A stretch of 64,000 nucleotides of DNA from Echinometra lucunter (taxonomy: Eukaryota; Echinodermata; Echinoidea; Camarodonta; Echinometridae), in contig CM057158.1 of the NCBI GenBank assembly GCA_029962745.1, forward strand, positions 1,950,558-2,014,557, read 5' to 3'. The position numbers and the translations under genes were made by a program. Shown piece after piece: positions 13,295-26,314 of this stretch; the first letter of the stretch is position 1; every line of letters begins with the position of its first letter. Under the pieces are notes generated by a model. That model saw only the letters and a list, made by a program, of their open reading frames with translations, was not told where the DNA came from and made no database searches.

Positions 13295-14704
13295 CACTGG
13301 GATGTACATGTAGGACCAGAGGTATCATTTACCATTGAAACAGGAAGAATACCTAGCATGAAGAACCAGTGGAGAGGTTTCCAAAAAGAAAGAAAACTCA
13401 TCATGTAATTGGGTAAAGGTTTTTTGTTTGTTTGTTTTTTTCCTTCTGTATAACCTTTAGATCAATTTATGAATTTCTTTGAATTTCTTTGAATTGCTAG
13501 ACCAGACAGCAAACATTTGCAAAGGCCAAGTTTACTTTATATTCTTTCCATGCATATAGCTTGTGAGAGATATAACACATGCTCACATTTTATGTTTGCT
13601 TTATACTTTCGTGGAACATGAGCACAAATATTATGTGGTTTTCACAGCAGCTTGCAGCTTTTGTTAGTGGTCTGAAAAGAAATCAATAAAATGATCATGA
13701 TATTTGATTGTGAATAATTTGAAACCACAAACAGGCAATTATTTGCTTTGCCATAAATGACATGTAATTTGCAGTAAAAGGGAATTGGTATTTTGTCATA
13801 GGAAATTGGTTTTAAGGTCTTTCTACATCTTTCTCTCTCTCTCTCTCTCTCTCATGAATCACAGAAATTTGTTTTCATTGTTTAAAAGAAAAATTGTTTT
13901 AAAAAGTGAACATGACATCTAAAGGTTCTATACAGTTTTACCATTTCCACAACCTTGATAGATACACTGTAATTGATAAAATCTTTCTTTCTGCTATTTC
14001 TCTTGAAGATAGGTCACACCATTGTGATATATTTCTGAGAATGGTGTGCTATGATTATTAAAGATGTGAAGTAGCAAAGGTAATTTACTCTTAAGTGTGA
14101 GGATAGCATGGTCCATTATGGAATTTACTTACATTATTCATGTGCCTTGGAAGGCAAATAATAAAGGTCAATTGTCACTGAATGTACTTTGCTTGTTTCG
14201 AATCGAACTTTGTACACACAATCAGATCATTATGTGGCATCAGTTGATATGTTAGATTTATGAATACTGGTACAGATACATGTATTGAAAATTAGCATTA
14301 AAATGAATATCTTCTGTATAAAAACAGCAGAGAGATATTCTCTGAATACATTATTTGATCCAATACACAACATTTGATATGAATAGGACTTTGTCAGAGA
14401 AAGTCAACATTTTTCTTTTTCTTGTCTGCTGTTTAGTTTATTGTCTTGAAGAATGGGAAATATGAATAAAGAAGGGCTTTCTTGAGAAGACTTTGTTTTC
14501 TTATGTAGCTTGCATGCTTGCGTTATATTAATGAATTACATGCATGTGATTGAACTTCCGAAAAAATTGTTATCCAATTTTACAGTAGACTGATCATGAG
14601 ATTATGCTTCAAAGCATTACTAGACACTTATAGAGTGATACATCCAATTTTTATAAAAAAATATCTCATACACAAACATGTATAATCTTTCATAAAGCTG
14701 TTTA
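13287..14704. other. Non-coding stretch
   Basis: AT-rich. A short (TC)n lies at about 13830-13852. No exon recognised. Confidence 0.5.
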
Positions 14705-15065
14705 TGCTTAGTTTACATTTGCCCCAGGCACCATACTTTGGTCTACGATTTTCCGGGGGGGGGGGGGCATCATAAGTGGCTACGGGCTACGATGTTTATG
14801 TTTACATTATCTATGATCATCCTGCCATTTCCTGTATTGGTCATTGGGGGCTGGCCATTCGTACAGAGGCTACAGGTTTACGATTTTTCAAATTTGTATA
14901 ACTCCTCGCAAAACAAAATGATAGGGGATGCGGAGCCCATGAATCTGTATGAAAATCTTACGGTTGGCTCCTACCTCCTCATGGAGGCTGCACTGATAGG
15001 GGGATACAAGCAGGATACGGGATCTGTAAGCTAATCATATTCATAAGCCAAATGTAAACTAGGCA
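14705..15065. mobile_element. MITE with TTA target duplication
   Basis: The ends are TGCTTAGTTTACATTTG and, complemented, TGCCTAGTTTACATTTG. TTA flanks both sides (14702-14704, 15066-15068). The element is 361 bp. The open frame inside (MVYDFPGGGG...) spans a G-run and resembles no known protein. Confidence 0.7.
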
Positions 15066-17860
15066 TTAGCAACTTTACCCACAATGCTGAGACACAATGG
15101 CAATGAAAAGTAGCACTCACAGCTATGAACTGTTACAAGCATTAATTTCCTCTCACTTGGGTGTGTAGTACATGTATGTTCATCTAAGTGGCACAAAAAC
15201 TACATGTATCTCATGTACATATAATTTTTTTTAATTTTCTTAATTTTCTTTACATGAATTGAAGTAAAATTCAAATTACCCAGTCTTAAATTTAGCCTGC
15301 AACAATGCAGTAATCATTAAGTAATTCATTGAAGCATTTCTTGATGCTTGGATGTATTATATCGGTACATCAAATTCTGTGAAAAGTTATGTACAGTAAA
15401 GAACTTCACCTACATCACTGGAGTATTATACTACATGTATAATGATGATGAAAAGGAGAACCTACAACAATAACTGTTATGGTGACTCATGACAGAGGTC
15501 CACATTTTGTGGTTTGGCCTAATATCTTTTGATGCAAAGCCCTAAAAATCATACCAAATACATGAGCAGAAAGAGCAAAAAATTCTACACAAACTGTGCC
15601 CATTTTGGTTGCGTCAAAATTCGTTGTTTGATGCTGAAAATTTTTTAAAGGAAACTAAGCATTAAAATCCTTCAATTGGCAATGTGATAGAAAGTTTAAA
15701 ATCACCATTTTCCCCTGCAAATTGGCAACTTTTTGACTTCTCATCATAATTTCTGTCAATTTATATTCATTTCAGATACATGACGTTTTATAAGAAAAAT
15801 GTAGCAATAAAATAAAAATGTTGGTGTTGCCAATTTGAAGAATAAAAGCTGATCAAATTAGGCTTTAAATAATTCCTGTCACGAATGGGTTAAAACAGTT
15901 CCTGACATTGAGATGTAATATGATGCATCCAAATTCCAAGAAATATACACCATGCTGACATGATTTTTTTCACAGCTTTTGTGTTCAAAACTTCACCCAC
16001 AAAACCACAACACAGGAACACCATGAAAGGAGAATCGCAAACGCCATCCAGACACTCCCACAATGTACAGTACATGTATTATTGTTAAACTCATGCCAAC
16101 CCTCTTTGTCATGTCTGTGACATTGTTGAAAGGTATCACTTGGACCATGATAAATGTTGACACAACAGACTCATCATTGCATGTTCATTGACTGAAGAAT
16201 ATTTGCCTTGCCCCCCCCCCCCCCACACAAAAAAAGGAAAAGATTTGATGTCATTGAATTATGCTTGGTTGCAAATGAATTAATGTCTGCTGAGATCCGG
16301 AAGGGCATTGATCTATCAATCTTATATAGCACAAAGTGGAACAACCTTTTGAGTATTTAGTATGCTTATATTATGTGTTTCACTATTGTGCAACATGAAT
16401 ATGAGAAGAATATAAATAATATAGGTTAGTTGCGCTGATGTTTTTGTTGTCGTTAAAGATATAAGCTAGGTACATACCTCAGCAGAAGGATGTTAGTGCA
16501 TGTTATTTTGTGTAAACTCAACAATGCTCTTCTGGCTCTAAACAGATGCAGTGTTCATAATATCCTCCTCCCCTCCCCCATCCCTCTTTCCCCCTTTCCC
16601 ACCCTTCCCCCCCCCCCTTACCTCCTTCCCTCCCTCTCTCTCACTTTCTCATTACCTCCTCGATCAACCCCTACCCCTTCTCTCCCCCTTCCTCTCTTTG
16701 TATCTTCCTCCCCCTCTCTCTCTCTCTCTGAAAAATTAGATTGTATTTATGATGATTTGTGATGCAAAGTGTACACAAGATTACATTCACACATGACACA
16801 TTACTTCTCAAGTAATTAAAAGTAACTAATGATGCATATTGGACAGAAATATTTCTTCATGACCAGGTTCCATATGTAATAACAATGAAAAAAAAGCTCG
16901 GCATCAATCAAGATTTTATGCTCCGACTGTAAGTGTGACGACTGTAATTTTGACTAAAATGTCAATGTCTTTGCAGTGGGAGTTGGAAGGGGGTAGACCA
17001 ATGGTTTATTTGCTGGATGGGGTACATGTATAAGGATGGGGATAGAATTAACCCTTCTGTCTCCTCCACCATCCCCCCTCCCCCTTTTTTTCATTATTGC
17101 ATTTATGCCTCTGGAATGATAATTAGGGCATTGATTGACAATATTTATTATCCACAGATGTAGATTTTGTGTCCTGTGCTACATATACAATATGTTAGGA
17201 AATTTCCCATTTTATTTGACAAAGCAGTGACTAACTCATAACACACCATAAAATTATCTATTGTTTATATTTTTTGTGCCAAGTTCAAAGTAATTGTGGA
17301 GTGAAGTCTGGAGAGAGTGGTTCTCAAAACCTTGTTTTTTCCCCTAAGCCATGCATGAGCCCCCAAATTAGGCGACCCTTTGAAAATTCTGTGTACATGT
17401 ACACATAGTTTAGTGGGAGTTATGTTCTCATTTTTATGCACCCGATTTGAGTGAATTTCTGAACTTTCAGATGTTAGCGGGGGTTCAAATCAAGGGCCTT
17501 TTTTTATTTTCCATCAAATCTTTGAAGCTTTTGTCTACAAAACTGTGAAATTTAAGCAGAGTACAGTGAAGCTTGTGTTATTGTTGCAGGGTTAATAATA
17601 ATGCACATTTAAGTGCTCTTTGTGTAGAATTGAGATGTTTTTTGTTACCAAGACAATGATTTGTAGAGATGAAGTGATTGATGAGGTCAAGTAAGGGGCA
17701 GGGTAGGGCATGGAGTTCATTTTTTTTTTTAAAGCTTTTTATGGTAATGAGCTTGCCTATATATAATGCTTGCTTATAGTGTCTCCTTGCTGTAAATTTT
17801 CACAGAGAGAATCTAAATAATGTTCCTTCTATAGACACATCACATGAACATTTGAGGGTC
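15066..17860. other. Non-coding stretch
   Basis: No gene recognised. A C16 run lies near 16209-16224 and a CT-rich block at about 16560-16730. Confidence 0.5.
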
Positions 17861-18128
17861 GGTGCAAGAAGGCCACTACCAGCATTGACAGTTTCTTGGT
17901 GTCTCAGCCTAGGCTGGTGCAAGAAGGCCACTACTGACATTGACAGTTCCTCGGTGTCTCTGCTTAGGCTGGTGCAAGAAGGCCACTACTGACATTGACA
18001 GTTCCTCGGTGTCTCTGCTTAGGCTGGTGCAAGAAGGCCAATACTGACATTGACAGTTCCTTGGTGTCTCGGCCTAGGCTGGTGCAAGAAGGCCACTACT
18101 GGCATTGACGGTTCCTCTGTGTCTCATC
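17861..18128. repeat. 55-bp minisatellite, about five copies
   Basis: GGTGCAAGAAGGCCACTACT starts at 17861, 17916, 17971, 18026 and 18081, an exact 55-bp period, each copy followed by ACATTGACAGTTCCTCGGTG and GTCTC..CTTAGGCT. Copies differ at few positions, so the array is fairly young. 55 is not a multiple of three, so it is not a protein repeat. Confidence 0.93.
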
Positions 18129-20902
18129 CTCTTTGCGGCCAGCTGACAAATTACTGGGGCAGACAAAAGAGAAATTTTACTTCAGTTCTATTTCATTTTA
18201 CCAAAGCTTTTCATGCTGCTACACGGAAATTCACAATAAATTTAAGTGCAAATGCATTTCATACTTTCTCCACATTCCATTCTTTAGAATACTTATAATG
18301 GAGTATCTAGCTTTCATTCTTGGGCAATGTCATGAAGCTTTGGGTCTTTGCATTTTGCATTGTTGCCCTGCTAGTTATAGGAAGACAGTATAATTTTAGA
18401 AGTGTTTGGAGGAGACACACAAACTTTAATTGTTGTATCTGTCTGTGTCTTGATGACAGACACATAGCACCATCTTGGTTTGAATGAATATAGACAAGCA
18501 GACTGTGAGTGATGTATGGTATGAAGTTTATATGTGCCCCACTTCCTCTCCACTTACATATCAGTAGGATGATAGTCTATCTTCCCTGTCTCAATAGACT
18601 CATTTCATATTATTCCGTTATGCATTAACAATATGGTTTCAATTAGAAGATGATTATTAAGTCATTTACCATATGATAAGTCTTATATGTGAAGTTGCAG
18701 CTCTGGTATAGTTGACAACTGATAATGTCCCACCCCTCCTCCAACCCATCCTCCTCAATCCTCTTATTGATAATTTTCCATCCATGGTTTTCTGGTAGTT
18801 GTTTAAATAGCATGTGAATATATCATTGTCCTTCATATTTGTTACCCCATATCAGTCATGAATTTATTTGACTCTTAAATAATCTATCCACCTACCATCA
18901 GCTATAGCAATTTTTCCAACAATCCTTTGTAGACATGGTTAAGAGGCGCACAGTGTACTCCATTTGTTCTCCAAGTTGCATGCATTACAGGAAAGTTATC
19001 ATAAATACAAGTTTGTCAACACATTCCATCGCAGTGTTTGTTGAATAATATTTAATACCTAAATTTTGTATTCAAATTTAATACACACATTTCATTATGT
19101 ACTTGTGACAGTTTTGGTTTTAAGAGAAACTGCCCTGGTTTCTATCTAACATGATGAAGCTCAGTCTTATAGACTAGTCACAAGGTTGGTAGTCTTCATG
19201 GACCAATATTTACCAACTCCAAGGGGAAACCCTAGTCTCTCAGTCAATGGCAGACTGCACGCTGTGCAAACCTGAAATTTCACGGTGAGCTGCAAGGTGC
19301 TGTGGGATGAATCCTAAGACTTGTGACGACTCCCAGAGGATACACCAATGGTTTGCGCTGACCCCAATTGAACACCATCGATCAATTTCTGGGGTTTAAT
19401 TGCCAAATTTCATCACGTAAATTGAGACTTGTTAATGTTAGGATAACTTGCGTTACATGATGTGTGTATGTTGTTGATTACATTCTTATGTTCATGTCAT
19501 ACCATATTAAACATTGAACTAAAGACTTACTCCAGACAAGATGTATAAAGTGAACATTTTATGTAAATTAGATTTATAATCATTTCATTGTCTATTTTTA
19601 TAATGTTTGTTGAAGATGAAATAACTCTTACTTGAGTTCCAAGCTCCAGTTTTATACAAAATATAAAATGTGATCTTTTTTTCCATTGAATAATATTTTG
19701 AATATGTGGATTGTAAGGGCATTTATTATGCGCTTCTATTTAACATACACTGTAGTTGCCTCTACTGAAGACATGTTTCTTCCCTGTAACATGAAAATGT
19801 TCAGCCAGCCAAAGCAGGTTGATAAAGGGTGTAATTTTTCATGAAATAAGGCACAGATAGTAGGGTGACCTCATTTACGAGTATGGAGATGATATGTCTA
19901 TGGAAATGCAGCCTTTATGGCAGTGTCACTATCACTCTCATGTTATCGACCCAAAGGCCTTGTTCACATGTGAATCTATGAACCACCTCAGGCTAGGACT
20001 ATTCCAACAAAATGAAAGGATATACATCTATTAAGTTTGTTGCATCATTTAATTATACAGTTATTTAGAGGCCTCTGTTTGCACACATCTCCTATTTCAC
20101 CCAACTCACAATTTACTATCAGATATTTTTATTTTGCCAAAGCATTTTTTTCTTCAAGAGGAGGGAAGAGGGTGGTTTTGTCACTGCTTAATGCTTATGT
20201 ATATGTCATGAGGATTTAAGATGAAAGAACATTGGCCTATGTGATCCCATGAAATGTGGGTAGACATTAGAGGAGATGGGTGGATGGAGGTGATGGAGAA
20301 TGAGCAGAGAAAGAGGAATGGAAGAGAAATTGATGGTAGAAATTAGAAAGAGAGAGGTAGAGTTGTGAAGGAGAAACAAGAGAGAACTTTGAATGTACTA
20401 ATGTTTTGAATTGGCACAGTGTAAGAGAAAGAGTTAGAATCATGAACATGAATTAATAGTAGAAGTGAATCAGTGCTAATTTGAGGGGGAAAAATGTTTC
20501 TTCTTTAAGTTTTTTCTTATTTTCTGCATCATGCTAGAAGTACATTATCTATTAGCAATATTTTTTAAGGGTTATGCCTTTATTACTATCAGCATACAAT
20601 CTGTAACAAAGAAGAATTGCATGTGAAGAGTCACACAGAGAAAGGGTATGTATCATCAGACAGATATCTCTGCATATAAATCGTAGTATTTGATCAGTCA
20701 GTGATTCATGCACATTAGAAGAGGGAAGATTACAGAGAAGAATACTAATGTGAGTGGACTGAGATCTAACTTCCATCAGCAGAAAGAAAATTGGTTGAGA
20801 TTTGATCCTTGCCACCACAGTAGTAACTCTTGACGTCAATAGGGGAGGAAGGAAGGTTGGATAGATCTATAAACAGCAAGCAATCTCTCTAACTGATGGG
20901 AC
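18129..20902. other. Non-coding stretch
   Basis: No exon recognised. The part at 19180-19440 is less AT-rich and more complex than its surroundings, but no frame reads through it. Confidence 0.5.
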
Positions 20903-21620
20903 TTGTGTGTCCTCTTCCTTTCTCTTTCTCTCTCTATCTCTCTCTCTCTCTCATTTTATTTCTTTTTCCTCACTCCCTTTCTTGAAATCTCTTCCAGTCT
21001 CTCTTTTACTCCCTTCTTCTCAATCATATGTTTCTGCTCCCCCACCCCCCCCCCCTTCCCTTCTCTTTCTCTCTCCTCTCTCCCTCTCAGTATGTGTCTC
21101 TATATCTAAATATTTTCTTTCCCCTCACCTCCTTCCCTCCCCTTTCTCTTTATTTTTCTCTGCCTGTCTCTCTCCTCCTCCCACTCTTTCAATATGCGTT
21201 TCTATCATTCCCCCCCCCCCACCTCCCTCCTCTTCTCTTTTCCTTTGCCTCCCCTCTGTCTTTTTGTGTCTCTTTATTCTTATGTCTCATTATTTTTCTC
21301 TCTATATAAATCTTTTCTTATGCCTTTACCTCCTCTCTCCCCTTCTCTCTTTCCAGGTCTCTCCTTTACCCTAGTATCCACTGCAGTTTTTTTGCTTCCT
21401 CAAATTTCCTTTTGATCTTGCATTGTCTACTACTCCACCCTTTACCCCCCCCCCCCATCCCTCTCCTTTCATCTTGCTCCATTATCACCCTGCCTCTCTC
21501 CTTTTCAGTATGTATGCATCTCTTTCCCTCTAAACCTGCCCCATATCACTGTTTATATACATCTTTGTCTCTCTCCCTCTCTTCCAGTCTGGATGCATCT
21601 CTTTGCTTGTTGTATTTGAT
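20903..21620. repeat. Pyrimidine-rich tract on the plus strand
   Basis: About 700 bases dominated by C and T, with (CT)n, C-runs (21047-21056, 21446-21455) and CTCC/TTCC motifs, and recurrent TATGTGTCTCTAT-like segments roughly every 80-100 bases, suggesting an old composite repeat. Confidence 0.85.
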
Positions 21621-22129
21621 GGTTATTGTTCTAGGCATGTGGAAAGTGGGAAGGAGTGTGCAAGTATGCGGAGTGAGTTAGTTAGCTGTACCCTTCAATG
21701 TATCATGTGCTGCATACTTTGGGGGCATTAATCAATGCTGTCTGAAAGGGCAAGAAAATTAAGCTTTTTACAGCTTTTCCATAGTTTCAAGCTATGCATG
21801 ACTTGTTGTGGTTGAAGGTGTCTCTTGTATCTTAGCAGTTACACTGCTAAGTGTCACTCATTGCTTTAATTTGCATTTTGCTTCGATTTCCCTGTCATCC
21901 GTTTGTTAATCATCTTCTCTAAACTGCAGAGGGTTAATCTCTTGATTATTCTGGTATATAACATATTATTTTTATTTCAGCAAAATCTGATTTTACCTTT
22001 TCTACAAAGTATTCAGCACCCTGTTGCTCTGGGTTACTCCATCAGTCTTCCTGCATTTTAAAACTGACATTCAAATTCAAATTATTGAAAATAAAATCAA
22101 TAAACATTGTTGTTGTTTTCTACTGGTCT

Positions 22130-22652
22130 TTTCTCTCTCTTCTTCTTCTTCTTCTTCTTCTTTCTTCACTCTGTCCTTTCTTCCCCCTCTCTTCTTCTAC
22201 AACCCTTCTTCCCTCATCCCCCCTATTTCGTTGTTCTGAGTAATTGTATTGATCTCCCAGTTATTCTCAGTTTTTTCAAGCTATCTGAAGGAGATATGAA
22301 GTCAGTTAAAGGAGTTTTCCTTGGCTCTCTCTCTCTCTCTCTCATTGATCTGTCTCTATATATCTTTCTATCTTCTCCCCATTCTGTCCCACTCCATATC
22401 TTTCTCTCTTCTTTCACTCTGTCCCTCTTTCTTCCCTCTCTCCTCTTCTACCAACCCTTCTTCCCTCATCCCCCTATTTCGTTGCTATGTGTAATTGTAT
22501 TGATCTTCCAGTTATTCTCATTTTCTTCAAGCCATCTGAAGGAGATATGAAGTCAGTAAAAGAAGTTTACCTTCTTTCTCTCTTTTCATCTCACTCATAG
22601 TCCTGTCTCTTAACATCTGTTTCTGTCTCTGTCCTCCCCATTCTATCTCTCT

Positions 22653-22687
<35 letters not shown>

Positions 22688-22900
22688 AGTCTCAATTTTC
22701 TCTGCCTCTCTTTTTTCCCTCTCTCTCCCTCTCTCTCTCTTCCTCTCTGTCATTCTCTGTTATATTCTCATCTTTCTCTGCCTGTATTTCTTTCCCTCTC
22801 TCTCTCTCCCCCCCCCCCCCTTTCTCTGCATTTCTCTCTCCACTGTATTGCTAATTGTAATTCTATTGATCATCCTGTATATTTCAATCAACCTCTCCTG
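22130..22900. repeat. ~251-bp tandem duplication with a third remnant
   Basis: CTTCTTCCCTCATCCCCC, TTGTATTGATC(T/C)(T/C)CCAG and TGAAGGAGATATGAAGTCAG occur in the same order at about 22205-22310 and again 251 bp later (22456-22560). A third, weaker copy (TGTAATTCTATTGATCATCC) is near 22856. The spacers are CT microsatellites. Confidence 0.85.
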
Positions 22901-23074
22901 GCTGCCAGTTTCAGATGTAAGGATAGTATGGATGATATGGCTTTACTATGGATGATGTCATAAAAAGAGAATCGAAGGAGCAGTTTTATGACTTTGTTTG
23001 TGATTTAGTTGCAGGATGGTAAGTGATGATAAAGATGGAAAAGGAAGTGATAATGAATCTGTGTTTCTCATTCT

Positions 23075-23287
23075 CTCAGTCTCTCTCTCTCTCTCTCTCT
23101 CTTTGTCACTCACTATTTCTCTTTTGCTCTCCGTTTCTCTTCCTTCTCTCTTCTTCTATCTTCCTCTTTCTCATTCTCTCTGCTATTCATGCTTTCACTT
23201 TATATTTTGTCAGTCTTACCCTACACCTCTCTCTTTCTCTTTCTCTCTTTATCTTTCTCTCTTTATCTTTCTGTCTCTCTCTGTTTC

Positions 23288-23322
<35 letters not shown>

Positions 23323-23330
23323 TTCATTGT
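23075..23330. repeat. CT microsatellite block
   Basis: Two (CT)n runs (about 23080-23105 and 23292-23320) separated by CTTTCTCTTTATC repeats. Confidence 0.9.
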
Positions 23331-25028
23331 TTTATGCCCTCCCTCTTTTTCTTTGTTTTTGAATGGCCAGTGCTTTTTCATCATTATAACTTTTCTCTAG
23401 CTTTAGACAACTCTCCTCCTGAATCATTCAATCTATCGTAAGGTTTTACATCCCTGGGCCTGACTGAAAATATTCAAGACGGATAAGCAGCAGACTTACC
23501 TATGCATGCTTATTATATGCTTACATTGAATTGCAGGTTATATCATAGTAAAGGAATGCAAGGAGACAATTTGAGTATGATGCATGTGATACTCATTCTC
23601 ACTGGAAAGTTTTGATAGTTGGAAGGATAATATAATGCTTTATGAAAAGCTCTCTGTGATTACACTGTTAATAAAATAGGTTTTATTACATAAGATAGCA
23701 CTATTTATTTCAAAATTAAGATTTAAATCATAACTTGTCATGTTTGCCATTAAAAAAGTAGAGGTGTTAAGCCCATTTATGTGACCTTGTTAAAACCAAG
23801 GTCAAACATACATCATGTACTCATTGCCGATATAAATGCTCTGCTCACATCTGTTGATTGGACTGCAACATTCACTTGAAACTAGAATATTGCACGTCCT
23901 ACGTGCAAGCTCTATGGAAACGAGCTCAGTTTCCAAGCTGCACGTATCCTGGAGGTTGAATTATAATATTCTTTCAGTCTTCCTTGTCTGTTCATTCTTG
24001 TGGGAGAATTCCAGAGAAAGCTTTTGTCTTAAAGGGTGTTTTCAGACCTCTGACCCACTTGAACCAGGTTGCCAGTGTAAGTCTGTGGGAATTGCAGAAT
24101 TCAGTAGGAAAAAATGGGTTAATTTGTTTAGTGTCATGGGAATTCTATCGTGTTAGGTAATTGCTTTAGCTTTTTAGTTGATTTTTTAATCTGTACACAA
24201 GTAAGCCTTTTCTCTGTTTTATAATATGAATGATGGATGATGTGCACAAAAATTTGATTTGCCCAGGAAGAGATCGTGAATTTGAAATTATTTCAGTGTG
24301 ATTTACAAGCCTATCCTACCTTGGTTTCTACAAAGCCATATGTATGTCCATTGTGTCTGATAAAGATTGCATAATAGATTTTTGACACATTTGACTGTGT
24401 CTAGATCAATTTTACTGAGCCCTTAAGAAGTTTGATATGAACTTATACATGCCCTCTTTTTGTTGATGTTTGGCGGAGTTCATCTTTGTTAATGTGCTCA
24501 AAAACAAGAAGGTAAAGGAAGCAAATCTGAAGTTTCAAGTTACAAAATAATATTCACTTTGCTTGGAACTATCAAGATGTGTTTTTCATATATCCTCATA
24601 AAAGGTCCAAAACTTTGTTTTTCATGAGGAAATATGAAGTAAAAGCATTTACAGTCATTGTTCCCTACACCTAGCGAAAGCTGCCAGTCACTCAACCATG
24701 ATGTAATGCAATACTATCTCTGTGTATATCTACCATGTCTCAATTTGCATCACTCAGAGGAGGAAGATTTCAGGAATTATGCGATCATTTAGGCGATGAT
24801 AAGCCTCACCCTGTTCCTTCCAATCCAATAAGGGGGCATTTGAACATCTAATGAGGGGCGGAAATCCCCGCTTTCAACTCCTCATACATTAGCCGTGACA
24901 CTAATCAGTTTATACATCAGCGTGGAAATATGCATATGAAAATATGAGGTGCCTTGGGGGCATACATGTATGTGAAGTTACATGTTCAACCTACATGTAT
25001 TGGCTACTGGGACTGGATGGCCCCTGTA
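23331..25028. other. Non-coding stretch
   Basis: No gene recognised. The part at 24770-24940 is compact and more complex, with CGGAAATCCCCG (resembling a Rel/NF-kB site) and ATGCATATG; regulatory use is only a guess. Confidence 0.45.
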
Positions 25029-25596
25029 TTAAAGGCAAAGTCAACCCCATAAGTTTCAATTTTTCAAGAAAAGGAGTTAAATTTGAACAGCATTTTGAAA
25101 AAGAAATGAGCATAATCGGTCAAAGAATAAGAAAACTACACTTATTTACATTTTCTAGTAAATTACTCTCGGCTCTGCAAATTGGCAACACTGATGACAT
25201 CATATGCGAGCAGCTCTCCATTTACTTTGTACATGAAATTTCACATTTTCTCAATTTTCGTGGAAGTTACTCATTTTCTAACCCCATAGTCAATGTATGT
25301 TCATAAGAATTGCTTTTTACATATCATACTTAGACTATGGGGTGAGAAAATATTTAACTTCCAAGAAAATTGAGAAAATGTGAAATTTCATGTACAAAGT
25401 GAATGGAGAGCTGCTCGCATATGATGTCATCAGTGTTGCCAATTTGCAGAGCCAAGAGTAATTTACTAGAAAATATGAATGAGTGTAATTTTCTTATTCT
25501 CTGACCGATTTTGCTCATTTTCTTTTTTTAAATGCTGTTCAAGTTCATCTCCTTTTGTTGAAGCAGTAAAACTTCTGGGGTGGACTTTCCCTTTAA
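25029..25596. mobile_element. Long fold-back element with TTAA flanks
   Basis: The element (25033-25592) begins AGGCAAAGTCAACCCC and ends, complemented, AGGGAAAGTCCACCCC. TTAA lies directly outside each end. Arms of about 250 bases (25033-25290 and 25325-25592) are inverted copies of one another with few differences, for example GATGACATCATATGCGAGCA. TTAA is the target of piggyBac-type elements, but also a common AT-rich tetramer. Confidence 0.82.
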
Positions 25597-25840
25597 GTCC
25601 ATGAGAAAGAGATAGTTCAGTATTCAATGAGTTAACCATGGCTACAACTGTATGCTACAGCACAGCACACAACAACATAATTATATTAAAGAACACATTT
25701 TTGGAGTATTTTTTAAATATTCTGTGTGTTTAGATTTATACATGTACATGGAACAATGTTTTTTTGTAATATCTTGATTAAGATACAGGTTAAAGGATAA
25801 TATGTATCTGTAAAGCATGACAAGGCTTCATGTTGTTCTT

Positions 25841-26314
25841 TTAAAGGTAGGAGATCCCTTTTGCAAAATCTTCGAAAATCCGTACAACTTGGCAGGAGTT
25901 TAGGATATGCCCTTCTGATACTGTTTATTTAATCTTACAGTCATGCAAAAATGAAAATCTGGCTACCATCCTTGAATAAGCAAGTCGGATCAGCTCACCG
26001 GCAGAAGCAAAGCCAGCTAGCTAGCTAGCTCAGCCGCACGCAGCTCGCGACCACCACACGTACCGCATGATAGCAGCGCTGTACTGTATATAACGTGAAT
26101 CTTTACATTGTGCGCTATCTCGAACAAAAATCTGCTAAAATTTTCGGTCCGAAATAAGTACAGAGTTATCAAAAAATGTTAATTATTCAGTTTATTAGCC
26201 ATGTACAATGCATTTTTCTTTCACAGAAGTTTTTAATAATCATTCTCTTATCATTGAACACATATTCACACATCTTAATATTTTAGAGCTGCAAATGGAA
26301 TCTCCTACCTTTAA
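25841..26314. mobile_element. MITE with TTAA target duplication
   Basis: The element (25845-26310) begins AGGTAGGAGATCCCTTTTGC and ends, complemented, AGGTAGGAGATTCCATTTGC. TTAA flanks both sides. The 466-bp interior differs from the neighbouring TTAA element and has a GC-rich part with AGCTAGCTAGCTAGCT near 26020. Confidence 0.82.

Noticed and set aside
14738..15034. 98-codon membrane-protein-like frame
   Set aside because: It lies wholly within the MITE at 14705-15065 and begins in a G-run; no family resemblance.
17861..18128. CRISPR-like array
   Set aside because: Contiguous 55-bp units without unique spacers, in a spliced eukaryotic genome; it is a minisatellite.
24830..24940. Immune-type enhancer because of the CGGAAATCCCCG site
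   Set aside because: A single NF-kB-like match in 34 kb is expected by chance; no supporting cluster.
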